NCBI GenBank assembly: GCA_023391285.1
Contig: JAEWBF010000033.1
Span: 1 to 64,000 of the forward strand
Reading direction: 5' to 3'
DNA: 64,000 bases
Source: Verrucomicrobiota bacterium
Lineage (GTDB): Bacteria; Verrucomicrobiota; Verrucomicrobiia; Opitutales; Opitutaceae
A program made the position numbers and the translations under genes. Below the pieces are notes generated by a model. That model was not told the DNA's origin, made no database searches, and worked only from the letters and a program-made list of their open reading frames with translations. Numbering within the stretch: the stretch's first letter is position 1; each line of letters begins with the position of its first letter. Shown here one piece after another: positions 9,342 through 18,279 of this stretch.

Positions 9342-9481
9342 GCGCTTTCTCAAGCAGAGCTGAACGCGCGACACAATCCTCCACCCGCGGTCGTCGCTCG
9401 CCAGCCTCGACGATCGGTCGCGAAATCCTCATTCGGGTGTAAGAAAAGGGCCGTTTCGCGCTACTAACGCGTCAAACACCC

Positions 9482-9991
9482 ATGCACGACAGCGAGCGCG
9501 ATCTTATCTTTGGCGGTTGGCTGGCGGAACACAGAGGCATCCTCTTCAAAGTGGTCCATGCTTATGCGTTCGAGCATGCGGACCGGCAGGATCTTTTTCA
9601 GGAGATTGCGCTGCAGGTCTGGCGATCGGTGGACGCGTTCCGCGGAGAATCGGCTGTGCGCACGTGGCTGTTTCGCATCGCGCTCAACACGGCGATTGCG
9701 TGGACGCGCAAGGAAATCAGACATCGGCGCGGCCAACAGCCGTTCGAATCGTGGGAAGGCGTGTTGACCACGTCGTCCTCGGACGGACGCGATCCGCGCA
9801 TCGAATGGCTGTATCAACAGATCGCGCAGTTGAAGGAAGTCGATCGCTCCGTGGCCCTGCTGCTGCTCGAAGGATTCAGCTACAAGGAAATCGCCGGAAT
9901 TGTCGGCATCACGGAGAGCAACGTGGGAGTGAAGATCAACCGGATCAAGACGGCGTTGGCCGTCAAACGGACGGAGGCAAACGAATCATGA
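9482..9991 (+). CDS. ECF-type RNA polymerase sigma factor
   Basis: A 169-residue sigma-70 family protein with region 2 (YAFEHADRQDLFQEIALQVWRSVDAFRGESAVRTWLFRIALNTAI) and region 4 helix-turn-helix (LLLLEGFSYKEIAGIVGITESNVGVKINRIKTAL), without region 3: the ECF layout. It overlaps the next gene by ATGA, so the two are translationally coupled. The coupled membrane protein is the natural candidate for a regulator of this sigma factor. No target promoter was identified. Confidence 0.9.
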   Translation: MHDSERDLIFGGWLAEHRGILFKVVHAYAFEHADRQDLFQEIALQVWRSVDAFRGESAVRTWLFRIALNTAIAWTRKEIRHRRGQQPFESWEGVLTTSSSDGRDPRIEWLYQQIAQLKEVDRSVALLLLEGFSYKEIAGIVGITESNVGVKINRIKTALAVKRTEANES

Positions 9992-10650
9992 ATCTCAACG
10001 ATCTGATGGAAGTCTGGCGCTCTCAGGACGCGACGCCGTTGCACGGGGTGAACGAAACGCTGCTCCGCCTGGCGTTGCGGCGCGACGAGGCGAAGCTGCA
10101 AGCGCAGCGCCGCTGCGAGCGACGAGTCGTCTACGGGGTGAGCGGATTCTTCGTGGCCGCGTTGTTGGTGGTCGCCGGGCTCATGATTTATCCTCGCGAG
10201 GAGAATGTGCTCACGGGTTGGGATCTCGGCATTCCTATCCTCGGCGCGGCCGCGGTGCTGCTCTGGCCAGGGTTCCTGCGCCGGAGTCACCGGGCGCAAG
10301 CGCGGCGCGAACAAGAATTCGGTGAGTCGCTTCGAGAACAACTCGAACGTCACCTCGCCCAGCTCGACTACAACGCGAGGCGCGTCGCGAGCCCGATGCA
10401 CCACGTGTTCACCAATCTTCCGGCCATTGTTTGGTCCATCGCTTTCTTCTTCGCGATCGTGCGGCTCAACCAGAAACCGGGCAGCGAGGTTTGGACCGAT
10501 CCACGGATCTGGGCCGTATTCGGCGGCTCGCTCGTTTTAGCCGCCGTTCTCGTATCGGCGAGCATCCGACAGCAACGCCGCTGGATACAGAACGAGCTCA
10601 CGCCTCACAAGCGCCGGCTGGAAGCGTTGCTTCGGGAGATCGCGGAGTAG
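9988..10650 (+). CDS. Membrane protein coupled to the ECF sigma factor (putative anti-sigma)
   Basis: A 220-residue protein starting MNLNDLMEVWRSQD, with a short N-terminal cytoplasmic segment, two closely spaced helices (about 48-66 and 80-95), a charged coiled loop (RAQARREQEFGESLREQLERHLAQLD) and two further helices near 145-160 and 170-190. The ATGA overlap with the sigma gene and the soluble N-terminus suggest an anti-sigma factor, but no zinc-binding ZAS motif (HxxxCxxC) is seen. The assignment is positional, not homology-based. Confidence 0.72.
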   Translation: MNLNDLMEVWRSQDATPLHGVNETLLRLALRRDEAKLQAQRRCERRVVYGVSGFFVAALLVVAGLMIYPREENVLTGWDLGIPILGAAAVLLWPGFLRRSHRAQARREQEFGESLREQLERHLAQLDYNARRVASPMHHVFTNLPAIVWSIAFFFAIVRLNQKPGSEVWTDPRIWAVFGGSLVLAAVLVSASIRQQRRWIQNELTPHKRRLEALLREIAE

Positions 10651-10842
10651 CAACACCGGATGCGATCGCCATTCTGTCGGCGTCGCGATGACCTAAACCC
10701 TTCGCCTAACGCCACGGTGATGCTCTCGACCCTCGGAGGTAGCGAGCCGTATCGCCTCTTCGTTCCGCACCACTTCCGTCGACCAACTCGCACCGCCAGC
10801 GAACACGCGCGCAAGCTTCTCGCTCATCCGCTGCGTGTGACT

Positions 10843-12774
10843 TCAGGTCAGCACTTCGGCACCCGCTTCCACGAGGAACTTATATGTTTCATCGAGTTCA
10901 CTCAGAAACTCCGGCAAGCAAATGATCGCGCCTTCACGCCCCCGCGTGAGCAAGACACGGTAGGCATTTCTCCGAAGTTGTAAGGCGTCCTGCACACCCG
11001 AGGATTTCCGATAGGTCCTGGCTGCGGCATTGCTCCACCGGCCGTCCTTCCGCACGAAATCCGTGCCCCAAATCAACAAAGTGTGATCGAGCTCGAGCCC
11101 TTGCGCCGCAAACTCAGTGATCGCTTCCTGTAATTGCCTGCACGAACGTGGCGACGCTCCTGGGTCCGCATACCAGGGGCCGGCGCGAAAGAACTTCGCG
11201 CGTTCCGGCTCTTCGATCACATCGCCGATGCGCTTATTACGGCTGGAGGTCATCATCCCAAACCGCGCTTCGGGCAGATCTTCGTATTTCTTCCACAAGA
11301 ATTCCTTAGCGTTCCCCAACCGGCGCGTGATCCGCAGTTGATAGCCCTGCTGGGCGAGTTGGCGAGCGATCGCCGCAAGTCGAGCGGGCTCCTCCTCGTC
11401 TTCGATAATACCCGCGGCCCATTCGCTCAGCCCCGCCGCAAAATGAAACCGGACCGAGCGCGCGAGATGGAGGTCATCCCTACTGGTGTAACCGACGCCC
11501 GCGGCAGCAAAGGTCTCGCGGAATTGCTCGGGTCCAACCACCTCCCAACGCTCAGGACTCATTGCGATCGCCGCCGCCCACAGTGCCATGCCTCCTTCTT
11601 CTCCGGAATGGATTTCTTGGCCGTTCCCAATGAGGCCCATCACCACGCACCAGCCCGGCACGCGCTCGGCGAAGTTCACGAACGCTGCAGGCTCTGAAAC
11701 GGCCGCAGGATCATTGTGCTTCGCCTGGACTTTGGCGGCATCCCACGCGCGCTGCGCCTCGTCGAAGATCAATACATGATGGGGCGGCGCCCCGGATCGC
11801 TTCTTCGAATACTTCGCCACGAAGTCTTTTACGCCGCGCACGAACACGCGCCCGTCTCCACCTGCATTCTTCAACTCGTATTGTAGCACCTCAACGAGCG
11901 GACCGTTGCCGGACAGAAACACCGCGGGCGCGGTGGGTTTCTCTCCTGAAGCGATGGGTTCGGCGAGATCGTCGAGAAATCGATCATGCGCGATCTGCAG
12001 TCCGACATACGTTTTGCCCGCTCCCGGAACGCCACTCACGAGCACCAACTTCCGCTTCCGTGTGGCATGCGTCGCGTGGATCTCCGCTACTACGCGCTGC
12101 ACGGTTTTCTGCGTGATCTCGTCAATGCGTTTGATGCGCGGTAGTGCATGTTGCGAGAAATAGCTGCGCACCGCCTGGACGAGTGAAGGCGATGGTTGGC
12201 ATGCGTCTGGAGATAGAAACTTCTCCAACGGCAGCGGCTGCCTGTTTTCAGGCCGGTCGAAGCGCTTGATCACGTCTGCCAATCGCTCGATGCGCGTGGT
12301 CGTCAGGAACTCACGCTCTTCCGCGTTTTCACCGTAGCCGTAGTTGACGAGCAACGTGTGAACTCGGACGCCGTCCTCGCCGCAATGACGATGAAACCAG
12401 AACAAGCGGCGGGCATAGTCAGCCGCCTGCTCGCGGTATTCCGGTTGCCAGTTCCCATCGCCTTTCATCTCCACCACCAACACAGCGCCCGCCAGGAGGA
12501 GCACGGCATCGACGCGCTTCGCGCCATCGGGCATGCGATACTCCAAAATCGCGCAGTAACGCTGTGCCGTGGTTCGCTGGTCCAGGACAAATCCGCACTG
12601 TTGCTGGAGTGGCGCAACGGACGCCTTCCACGCCTGGATCTGCTCCGGCGTAGAGTCCCGAACAAAACTCGTCAGGACGTTAACGATCTCGTCGAGATTG
12701 GCAGCGCGAAACGATGGGAAGTCACTGGCCCATCCGCACACGTCGGGCGGAAAATTCCCTGATGGCTGGATCAC
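10843..12774 (-). CDS. Nuclease-helicase protein of DUF2075 / Schlafen-3-like type
   Basis: A 643-residue protein with a GTG start. The N-terminal third has a PD-(D/E)XK-like nuclease core: Asp89 in RVDAVLLL and Glu102-x-Lys104 in VVEMKGDG. The helicase core follows: Walker A GVPGAGKT at 248-255, Walker B VLIFDEAQRAW at 334-344, GNGQEIHSGEEGG near 383-395 and the superfamily-1 style motif RVLLTRGREGAII near the C-terminus, as in DUF2075 proteins. Related fusions occur in defence islands, but here the gene stands alone with no methylase or partner gene beside it. It may act as a single-gene nucleic-acid surveillance or repair enzyme. The domain call is firm, the biological role unknown. Confidence 0.8.
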   Translation of the reverse strand: MIQPSGNFPPDVCGWASDFPSFRAANLDEIVNVLTSFVRDSTPEQIQAWKASVAPLQQQCGFVLDQRTTAQRYCAILEYRMPDGAKRVDAVLLLAGAVLVVEMKGDGNWQPEYREQAADYARRLFWFHRHCGEDGVRVHTLLVNYGYGENAEEREFLTTTRIERLADVIKRFDRPENRQPLPLEKFLSPDACQPSPSLVQAVRSYFSQHALPRIKRIDEITQKTVQRVVAEIHATHATRKRKLVLVSGVPGAGKTYVGLQIAHDRFLDDLAEPIASGEKPTAPAVFLSGNGPLVEVLQYELKNAGGDGRVFVRGVKDFVAKYSKKRSGAPPHHVLIFDEAQRAWDAAKVQAKHNDPAAVSEPAAFVNFAERVPGWCVVMGLIGNGQEIHSGEEGGMALWAAAIAMSPERWEVVGPEQFRETFAAAGVGYTSRDDLHLARSVRFHFAAGLSEWAAGIIEDEEEPARLAAIARQLAQQGYQLRITRRLGNAKEFLWKKYEDLPEARFGMMTSSRNKRIGDVIEEPERAKFFRAGPWYADPGASPRSCRQLQEAITEFAAQGLELDHTLLIWGTDFVRKDGRWSNAAARTYRKSSGVQDALQLRRNAYRVLLTRGREGAIICLPEFLSELDETYKFLVEAGAEVLT

Positions 12775-12984
12775 GATCCGATCACATCTTTACCAAGCAC
12801 ATTGTCCAGGCGACAGCTTGGGCCCGAACTGCTGCTCCTCGTCCGCGTGCGAATTCGGCTGCGAGAAACTAGGCTCTCTGTGCGCCCGGGCGCGGATGAC
12901 GACCGCTATCGGGAGGAACAGGATGCGGGGGACTGGCCAGGCTCCGATTGAGCGCGTCCTCGCGGTCGACTATCTTGGAGCGTC

Positions 12985-13668
12985 ATGAAGCCCCTTCGTG
13001 CTTTCTTCTCGATTCTCGTTCTCGGCGGAGCGCTCCTCGGCTCCGCGCATGCGCAGCTGGTGCATATTTCGGCGACCAACCCCTCGGAGGGCGTCAGTGA
13101 TCTGATCTTCCGGGCTAACAGCGCTTTGATCCCATGGAACCATACGAGCGGCTACATCTCGCGGCTTGATCTTTATTACGACGTCAACGACGCCGCGGGC
13201 AGCGAGGGGTATTACTCCTTCTCCAACCCGGACCGCAATGTGTGGCGAATCAAGGTCCATGCCTATGGGCTGGGGGACTTTGAGATTATTCGGCCTCTGC
13301 AATCCATGGCGGCGTGGGAAGGGGGCATGACGTTCGAGTATGCGGGAGAAGTGTTCGAAGAATTCGACCTCACCTTCACGTTTGCTGAGCCGTTTACAGG
13401 GCTCGGGCTGCCCGTTCCACCGCTCGAATTCAGCGACGCATCCTATTACCTCGCGGGAGGCAGAACGTTCTTCGACGTGCCTAATCTCAACGAGGGCTAT
13501 GGCGGTGGCGGGTTCGAAAGCGTGAACGCCCGGCTGGCCCAGTCGGTCGACTTCACGCCCGTGCCGGAACCGAGCACCTACGCCGCCGGGGCTGTGCTTC
13601 TGCTGGGACTCGCGCTATGGCATCGCCGCCGCCGCGCGAATGCGGCCGCGCTCCCGGCAACGGCGTGA
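12985..13668 (+). CDS. PEP-CTERM sorting-domain protein
   Basis: A 227-residue exported protein with a signal peptide (cleavage near AHAQL, residue 24) and a complete C-terminal PEP-CTERM tail: VPEPSTY at 193-199, helix AAGAVLLLGLALW and basic stop RRRR. Such proteins are cut and anchored by an exosortase (EpsH family), which is not in this window. The middle domain is aromatic- and Gly-rich, predicted beta-strand, with no recognised family. GGAG lies 6 bases before the ATG. It converges on the sulfatase gene across an inverted repeat. Confidence 0.85.
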   Translation: MKPLRAFFSILVLGGALLGSAHAQLVHISATNPSEGVSDLIFRANSALIPWNHTSGYISRLDLYYDVNDAAGSEGYYSFSNPDRNVWRIKVHAYGLGDFEIIRPLQSMAAWEGGMTFEYAGEVFEEFDLTFTFAEPFTGLGLPVPPLEFSDASYYLAGGRTFFDVPNLNEGYGGGGFESVNARLAQSVDFTPVPEPSTYAAGAVLLLGLALWHRRRRANAAALPATA

Positions 13669-13689
13669 TTCGAAACCCAAAAGAAGAAA

Positions 13690-13786
13690 CCACGAATGGA
13701 CACGAATGAACACGAAGCCCGAGCAGCCGAGAGGCTGGCCGCCTACTCGGTCATTCGTGTGAATTCGTGTGCTTCGTGGTTCGACT
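13690..13786. repeat. Long imperfect inverted repeat (ACCACGAA type) between convergent genes
   Basis: The left arm (ACCACGAATGGACACGAATG, 13690 onward) is the near reverse complement of the right arm (ending CGTGTGCTTCGTGGTTCG). The arms are about 33 bases with internal ACACGAA units, separated by a GC-rich spacer with its own small stem. The structure sits between the stops of the PEP-CTERM and sulfatase genes and could act as a bidirectional terminator. A related but different repeat occurs at 23913. Confidence 0.6.
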
Positions 13787-13803
13787 GATTTGGCCTCTCC
13801 GCG

Positions 13804-15351
13804 TCAGGGCGTGACGAGCGTGGGATGCCACAACCCGCCCTCTCGCACCGCGGGCCGCTTCCCGTCGGGCGGGAACGTTGCACCGACCGCGGCGCGCAGT
13901 TGGGCGGAAAGCTCGTCGATCGTTTTCGAGTGTGCAGCGCTGGACGCGAGATTGGTGAGTTCCTTCGGGTCGGTGTCGTGGTCGTAAAGCTCGCGACCTT
14001 CACCTTCGTTCCACTCGGTGTAGCGCCAGCGCGGAGTGCGCAAGCTGTAGCCGGAAACACCATTGTGCGCCGTCTGCGTGATCGCCCAGCCGCGTCCGAT
14101 CACACGAGGATCGCGCAGCATCGGCACGAGGCTCTGCCCTTGCAGATTCGCGGGCGCAGCAAGCCCGCACAGCTCGGTGAGCGTGGGGAACAGATCGATC
14201 AAGCTCACCGGCGCGGCCGCCGTCGTATTCGCTTTCGACACGCCGGGAGCAACGATCAGCAGCGGCACGCGCGCACTTTCCTCGAACAGACTGCGTTTCT
14301 GCCAAAGCCCGTGTTCTCCCAGATGATAGCCATGGTCGCTGGTGAAAACGATCACGGTGCTGTCCGCGAGCCCCAGCCGGTCGAGCGCATCCAGCACTCG
14401 TCCCACTTGTGCATCCATGAAACTGATACTCGCGTAATACGCCTGCACGGCTTGGCGCCTTTGCGCGTCGCTCATCGCCGCCTCCTCGCGTTTCGCGCTG
14501 GCGAGCGCGGGTGCGGGAATATCGGCCCGGTCGCCCTCCGCGCCTTGGACGATCGGCATTTCCGCCTCCGGGTAATAGTCGAAATACGGCGTCTTCGGCG
14601 CGACGAACGGCGTGTGCGGTCGGAAAAAGCCCACCGCCAGAAAAAAGGGCCGCTCGCGTTGTCGTGCCATTCGCTCGAGCACCCACTCGGCGTCGCGCGC
14701 GATCAAGCCGTCGGTGTGTCGTTCATCCGACTCGCGCGAGGCGTGCCAGCTTAGCGTGGCCCCGAACTGGCCTTGCACCAGCGAAGTGATCATCGGCTGC
14801 TCCTCTAGTCGATCGACGCCGGCAGGGTTGAGTTCCAACTCCCACGAGGCCGGATCGTCGTGACCATCGGTGCCGATCGATGCGGGCACGTTGTAATGAT
14901 AGAGCTTGCCAATCCGGCCGGCGAAATAGCCCTGCTGCCGAAACACCTGCGGCAAACTCAGCTGAGCGGGAATCGTCTGGCGGAAAATCTGGCCGTTGGC
15001 CAACACGCCATTGGCGTTGGGATACAAGCCAGTGAGCAGCGCGTTGCGGCTCGGTCCGCACAAGGGAAAGGCGCAATAGGCGCGTTCGAACCGGACGCCG
15101 CGCCGCGCGAGTCGATCGAGATGAGGCGTCTTCGCCCGCGGGTCGCCGTAGCAGCGGAGCAGCGTATTCAGGTCGTCGGCGATGAGGAACAGCACGTTGC
15201 GGGGCGCGGGTTTTTCGCTGCCGGGTTGTGCCGCGACCGCCAGCGCCAATCCGGCGATGCACGCGATGCCCGCAGCGGTCCGCCGCACGATGTTAACCCA
15301 GTTCCAGCGATGTTTCTTCATGCTCCGCCGCAGCCGCCTTTCGGTCCGCAT
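13804..15351 (-). CDS. Sulfatase (iduronate-2-sulfatase-like), exported
   Basis: A sulfatase of about 515 aa. A basic N-region and hydrophobic helix form the export signal. The metal-binding start of the fold is NVLFLIADDLN at 52-62, and the C-x-P-x-R motif CGPSR at 98-102 supplies the cysteine that is converted to formylglycine. Further landmarks are GRIGKLYH, FFLAVGFFRPHTPF, TVIVFTSDHGYHLGEHGLWQKR and VPLLIVAPG. The anaerobic-type maturase or FGE gene is not nearby. The chosen ATG (15351) has GAGGGG 6 bases upstream; the frame extends further up but looks non-coding. The likely role is desulfation of sulfated polysaccharides. Confidence 0.88.
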   Translation of the reverse strand: MRTERRLRRSMKKHRWNWVNIVRRTAAGIACIAGLALAVAAQPGSEKPAPRNVLFLIADDLNTLLRCYGDPRAKTPHLDRLARRGVRFERAYCAFPLCGPSRNALLTGLYPNANGVLANGQIFRQTIPAQLSLPQVFRQQGYFAGRIGKLYHYNVPASIGTDGHDDPASWELELNPAGVDRLEEQPMITSLVQGQFGATLSWHASRESDERHTDGLIARDAEWVLERMARQRERPFFLAVGFFRPHTPFVAPKTPYFDYYPEAEMPIVQGAEGDRADIPAPALASAKREEAAMSDAQRRQAVQAYYASISFMDAQVGRVLDALDRLGLADSTVIVFTSDHGYHLGEHGLWQKRSLFEESARVPLLIVAPGVSKANTTAAAPVSLIDLFPTLTELCGLAAPANLQGQSLVPMLRDPRVIGRGWAITQTAHNGVSGYSLRTPRWRYTEWNEGEGRELYDHDTDPKELTNLASSAAHSKTIDELSAQLRAAVGATFPPDGKRPAVREGGLWHPTLVTP

Positions 15352-15506
15352 CGAATCCCCTCGCGGCGCTTCGCCAATCTTTTTCGCGGTTCGCGCCCGA
15401 CCTTCGCCACGATCTGACGGGCGACACCCAGGCCCGCCCCCGCACCCTCGCGTCGAGCGGAACACGCCGGAAGTTCGCCGGTCCGGCCTGCTCCGAGGCG
15501 CTCAAC

Positions 15507-16031
15507 ATGAATGCACCTGAAATCCCTGCGGACGATTCAGCGCGGCAACTTAAGGTGGTTCATCCGGATCAGCCAAATGTGCCGCATCTCAGTTTGGTGG
15601 GCGACACCTACACCGTGCTGCTATCCGGCGAAGACACGCGCGGTGCATACTGTCTGATCGACATGCATATTCCACCCGGTGGTGGGCCGCCGCCTCACCG
15701 CCACGATTTCGAGGAGTCCTTCACCGTCCTCGCCGGCGAAGTGGAGTTCACCTTCCGTGAGGCGAGTCAGATCGTGCGCGCAGGCGAAACCGTTCACATT
15801 CCCGCCAACGCCCCGCATCGTTTTCGAAACAACGGGAAAAACGCCTGCCGGCTTCTTTGCATTTGCGCACCCGCCGGGCAGGACCGGTTTTTCGCGGAAG
15901 TAGGCGCAGCGGTTTCGGAACGAACAAGTGCGCCGCCGCAACTCGATGCGTCGGCGTTGCAGGCCAGCAAGGCGAAAGCCGCCCAACTGGCGCCGCAATT
16001 CCGAACAGAACTCATCAAGCCGCCCGCGTGA
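15507..16031 (+). CDS. Cupin-domain protein
   Basis: A 174-residue protein with a single conserved cupin barrel. Motif 1 is GGGPPPHRHDFEESFTVLAGEVEF (metal ligands His, His, Glu) and motif 2 is RAGETVHIPANAPHRFRN (third His). It may bind Fe, Mn or Ni and act as a small dioxygenase, isomerase or ligand sensor. The C-terminal 45 residues are Ala/Ser-rich and helical. The neighbouring sulfatase is divergent with a 155-base gap. Confidence 0.8.
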   Translation: MNAPEIPADDSARQLKVVHPDQPNVPHLSLVGDTYTVLLSGEDTRGAYCLIDMHIPPGGGPPPHRHDFEESFTVLAGEVEFTFREASQIVRAGETVHIPANAPHRFRNNGKNACRLLCICAPAGQDRFFAEVGAAVSERTSAPPQLDASALQASKAKAAQLAPQFRTELIKPPA

Positions 16032-16059
16032 GACCACGCGTCAATCTGGTTTCGATCGT

Positions 16060-16410
16060 TCAACCCGGCCCAATGACGAATGCGTTCAGTTCGGCCATGC
16101 GGCCGTTCTCGAAGCGCCAGACATCGCAGTAGGACGACTCGGCGTCTCGACCATTCCGATCCTCGAGCGTGATCTTCCCGACCGCCGCGAGGAACGCGCC
16201 GTCTTCGATCAGCTGACGAACGCTGAACTTCGGCGGCTCCCGATAGGTTTCCGCCATCCACCGGCGCACTTCCTCTTTCCCTCGAAGCGTGCGGTCGCCG
16301 ACGAAATTCCAAACCGTGTCTTCAGTGCAGTGAATCAGGAAACCTTCGAAATCCCCGCGGGAAATCGCAGCGTTGGCCTCCGTCAAAATCTCCTTGTGCG
16401 TCTTCGACAT
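16060..16410 (-). CDS. SnoaL-like / NTF2-fold protein
   Basis: A 116-residue protein starting MSKTHKEILTEANAAISRGDFEGFLIHCTEDTVWNF, the typical helix-helix-strand opening of SnoaL-like polyketide-cyclase-related domains. It ends CDVWRFENGRMAELNAFVIGPG, the conserved last strands. Small proteins of this fold act as isomerases or binding modules. The open frame continues 18 codons upstream with poor coding character. It is convergent with the cupin gene (28-base gap). Confidence 0.78.
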   Translation of the reverse strand: MSKTHKEILTEANAAISRGDFEGFLIHCTEDTVWNFVGDRTLRGKEEVRRWMAETYREPPKFSVRQLIEDGAFLAAVGKITLEDRNGRDAESSYCDVWRFENGRMAELNAFVIGPG

Positions 16411-16539
16411 TTCAGAGCGTAACATCGAAGCCTGCCGCGGCAACTCGCGCGCGGACACCTCCAATCGCGGACTGTCGGAGACGTCGATCGTTGCCTCCCG
16501 GTTGGGTTTCGCATTCTAAGCGCGTCTCCCCCGCCCCTC

Positions 16540-18234
16540 TTGAAAACCCCCTCCGTGTCCTCCCCTTCCACGGCAGTGCCGGCGCTCTCCGAAGACGCTC
16601 GCCTCCTGCGCTCGATCGCCGACGAACCGCTGCAAAAGCGACTGCCGGTCTATTTCAAACTCTCCGGCCCAGGTTGGTTACAGAGCGCCATCACACTCGG
16701 CGGAGCTTCGCTCTCCGGCAGCCTCTATCTCGGCGTGATCGGCGGCTTCGGCCTGCTCTGGCTGCAACCACTCGCAATGATCATGGGGATCGTGATGCTT
16801 TGCGCGGTCGGCTATGTCACCATGGCCACGGGACGGCGTCCCCTCGAAGCGATCAACGAGTTCGTGAATCCGGTTCTCGGATACGCGTGGGCGGGCGCGT
16901 CGCTCCTCGCGAGCATCGTCTGGGCAATGCCGCAGTATTCGCTCTCCATCGCCGTGCTGCGCCAAAACCTCCTGCCGGATCTTCTCGGCGACAGCGGACC
17001 TTTCGGCGCCTTCGGCGGGAAACTCGTGCCCACGCTCGTCATCCTCGCCCTCTCCACTTTCGTGACGTGGAACTACGGCAAAGGCGGCCGCGGCGTGAAG
17101 CTCTACGAGAACACGCTCAAGGCCGTCGTTTTCATTATCGTGCTCTGTTTCGCCGGCGTCGTGGTGGCGCTTTCGCTTTCGCCCGCAGGCCTGGACTGGA
17201 GCGGCGTCGCGCGCGGGTTCATCCCCGATTTTTCGTATCTGACGCGCCCGGCTGACGTGTTCCTCCCTCTCATCGCTCAGACCGCATCCGAGCATCACGC
17301 TTTCTGGACCCGCCTCATCGTAGAAAACCAACGCGATGTGATCGTCGCCGGCGCCGCCGCCGCCGTCGGCATCAACATGACTTTTCTTTTTCCGTATTCG
17401 ATCCTCCGGCGCGGCTGGGGCCGCGAGTTCAGCGGCCTGCAGAAGTTCGATCTCGCGACGGGCATGCTGATTCCTTTCACGCTCGCGACGAGCTGCGTGG
17501 TGATGGCCGCAGCGACTCAGTTTCACGGCGTGCCGCAAGGCGGTCTCCCGGGAACCGACGCCGTGGCGCTCACCGCCAAAGCCTCGCCGATGCAACTGCG
17601 CGAGTTCGACGGGCTGCTCAAAGCGCTCGAAGCGGACCGCGTCGGCGTCGGCGCAACCGCGACGATTTCCTCCGCGGACCAACGGCTCGCCGCGGTGCTG
17701 GTCAATCGAGACGCCAATCACCTCGCTGCCGCGCTCGAGCCACTGACGGGATATTTCTTTGCTCACATCATCTTCGGCTTCGGCGTGCTCGGCATGGCGC
17801 TTTCAACGAGCACGCTGATGATGTTGATCACCGGACAGGTGGTCTGCGCGGTGTTCAAACGCGAGGAAAGCGGGTGGCTGTTTCGAGTGGGAAGTCTCGC
17901 TGCCGCTGTCGGCGCCCTCGGACCGTTTTTCTGGAGCAAAGCCGCCTTCTATCTCGCGATTCCCGCCTCGGTCTTCGGCTTCATTCTGCTGCCGATCGCG
18001 TATCTCGCGTTCTCCTTGCTGATGAACCAGGAGCGCCTGCTCGGCGATGCCATGCCTCGCGGAAGTCGTCGCGTAACGTGGAATGTTTTGATGGGCACCA
18101 CGCTGGTGGTGGTCGGCGCCGCGAGCACCTTCATGATTTACAGCAAGGCCGGTCTGGTGGGAATCGCCGCCGCCGTCGGATTGATCGTTGCCGCGATCGT
18201 CGCGCACTTCGTTCGTCGGCGCGTGCCCCGGTGA
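16540..18234 (+). CDS. Nramp-like divalent metal transporter
   Basis: A 564-residue inner-membrane protein with about 11-12 helices. The first helix carries SGPGWLQSAITLGGASLSGSLYLG, the position of the Nramp DPG(N/D) metal-binding unwound helix, but the Asp-Pro-Gly triad is not clear. That places it with the divergent Nramp-related (NRMT/NrpA-like) branch. A 100-residue hydrophilic insert (about 335-390) precedes the last six helices. The frame starts with a TTG, no Shine-Dalgarno is seen, and a GTG five codons downstream is equally possible. It probably moves a divalent cation, possibly Mg2+ or Mn2+. The fold is sure, the substrate not. Confidence 0.78.
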   Translation: MKTPSVSSPSTAVPALSEDARLLRSIADEPLQKRLPVYFKLSGPGWLQSAITLGGASLSGSLYLGVIGGFGLLWLQPLAMIMGIVMLCAVGYVTMATGRRPLEAINEFVNPVLGYAWAGASLLASIVWAMPQYSLSIAVLRQNLLPDLLGDSGPFGAFGGKLVPTLVILALSTFVTWNYGKGGRGVKLYENTLKAVVFIIVLCFAGVVVALSLSPAGLDWSGVARGFIPDFSYLTRPADVFLPLIAQTASEHHAFWTRLIVENQRDVIVAGAAAAVGINMTFLFPYSILRRGWGREFSGLQKFDLATGMLIPFTLATSCVVMAAATQFHGVPQGGLPGTDAVALTAKASPMQLREFDGLLKALEADRVGVGATATISSADQRLAAVLVNRDANHLAAALEPLTGYFFAHIIFGFGVLGMALSTSTLMMLITGQVVCAVFKREESGWLFRVGSLAAAVGALGPFFWSKAAFYLAIPASVFGFILLPIAYLAFSLLMNQERLLGDAMPRGSRRVTWNVLMGTTLVVVGAASTFMIYSKAGLVGIAAAVGLIVAAIVAHFVRRRVPR

Positions 18235-18279
18235 AAAATCAATGTTCGGCGCCTCATCGTTGCCCCGGCCGGAAAACGA

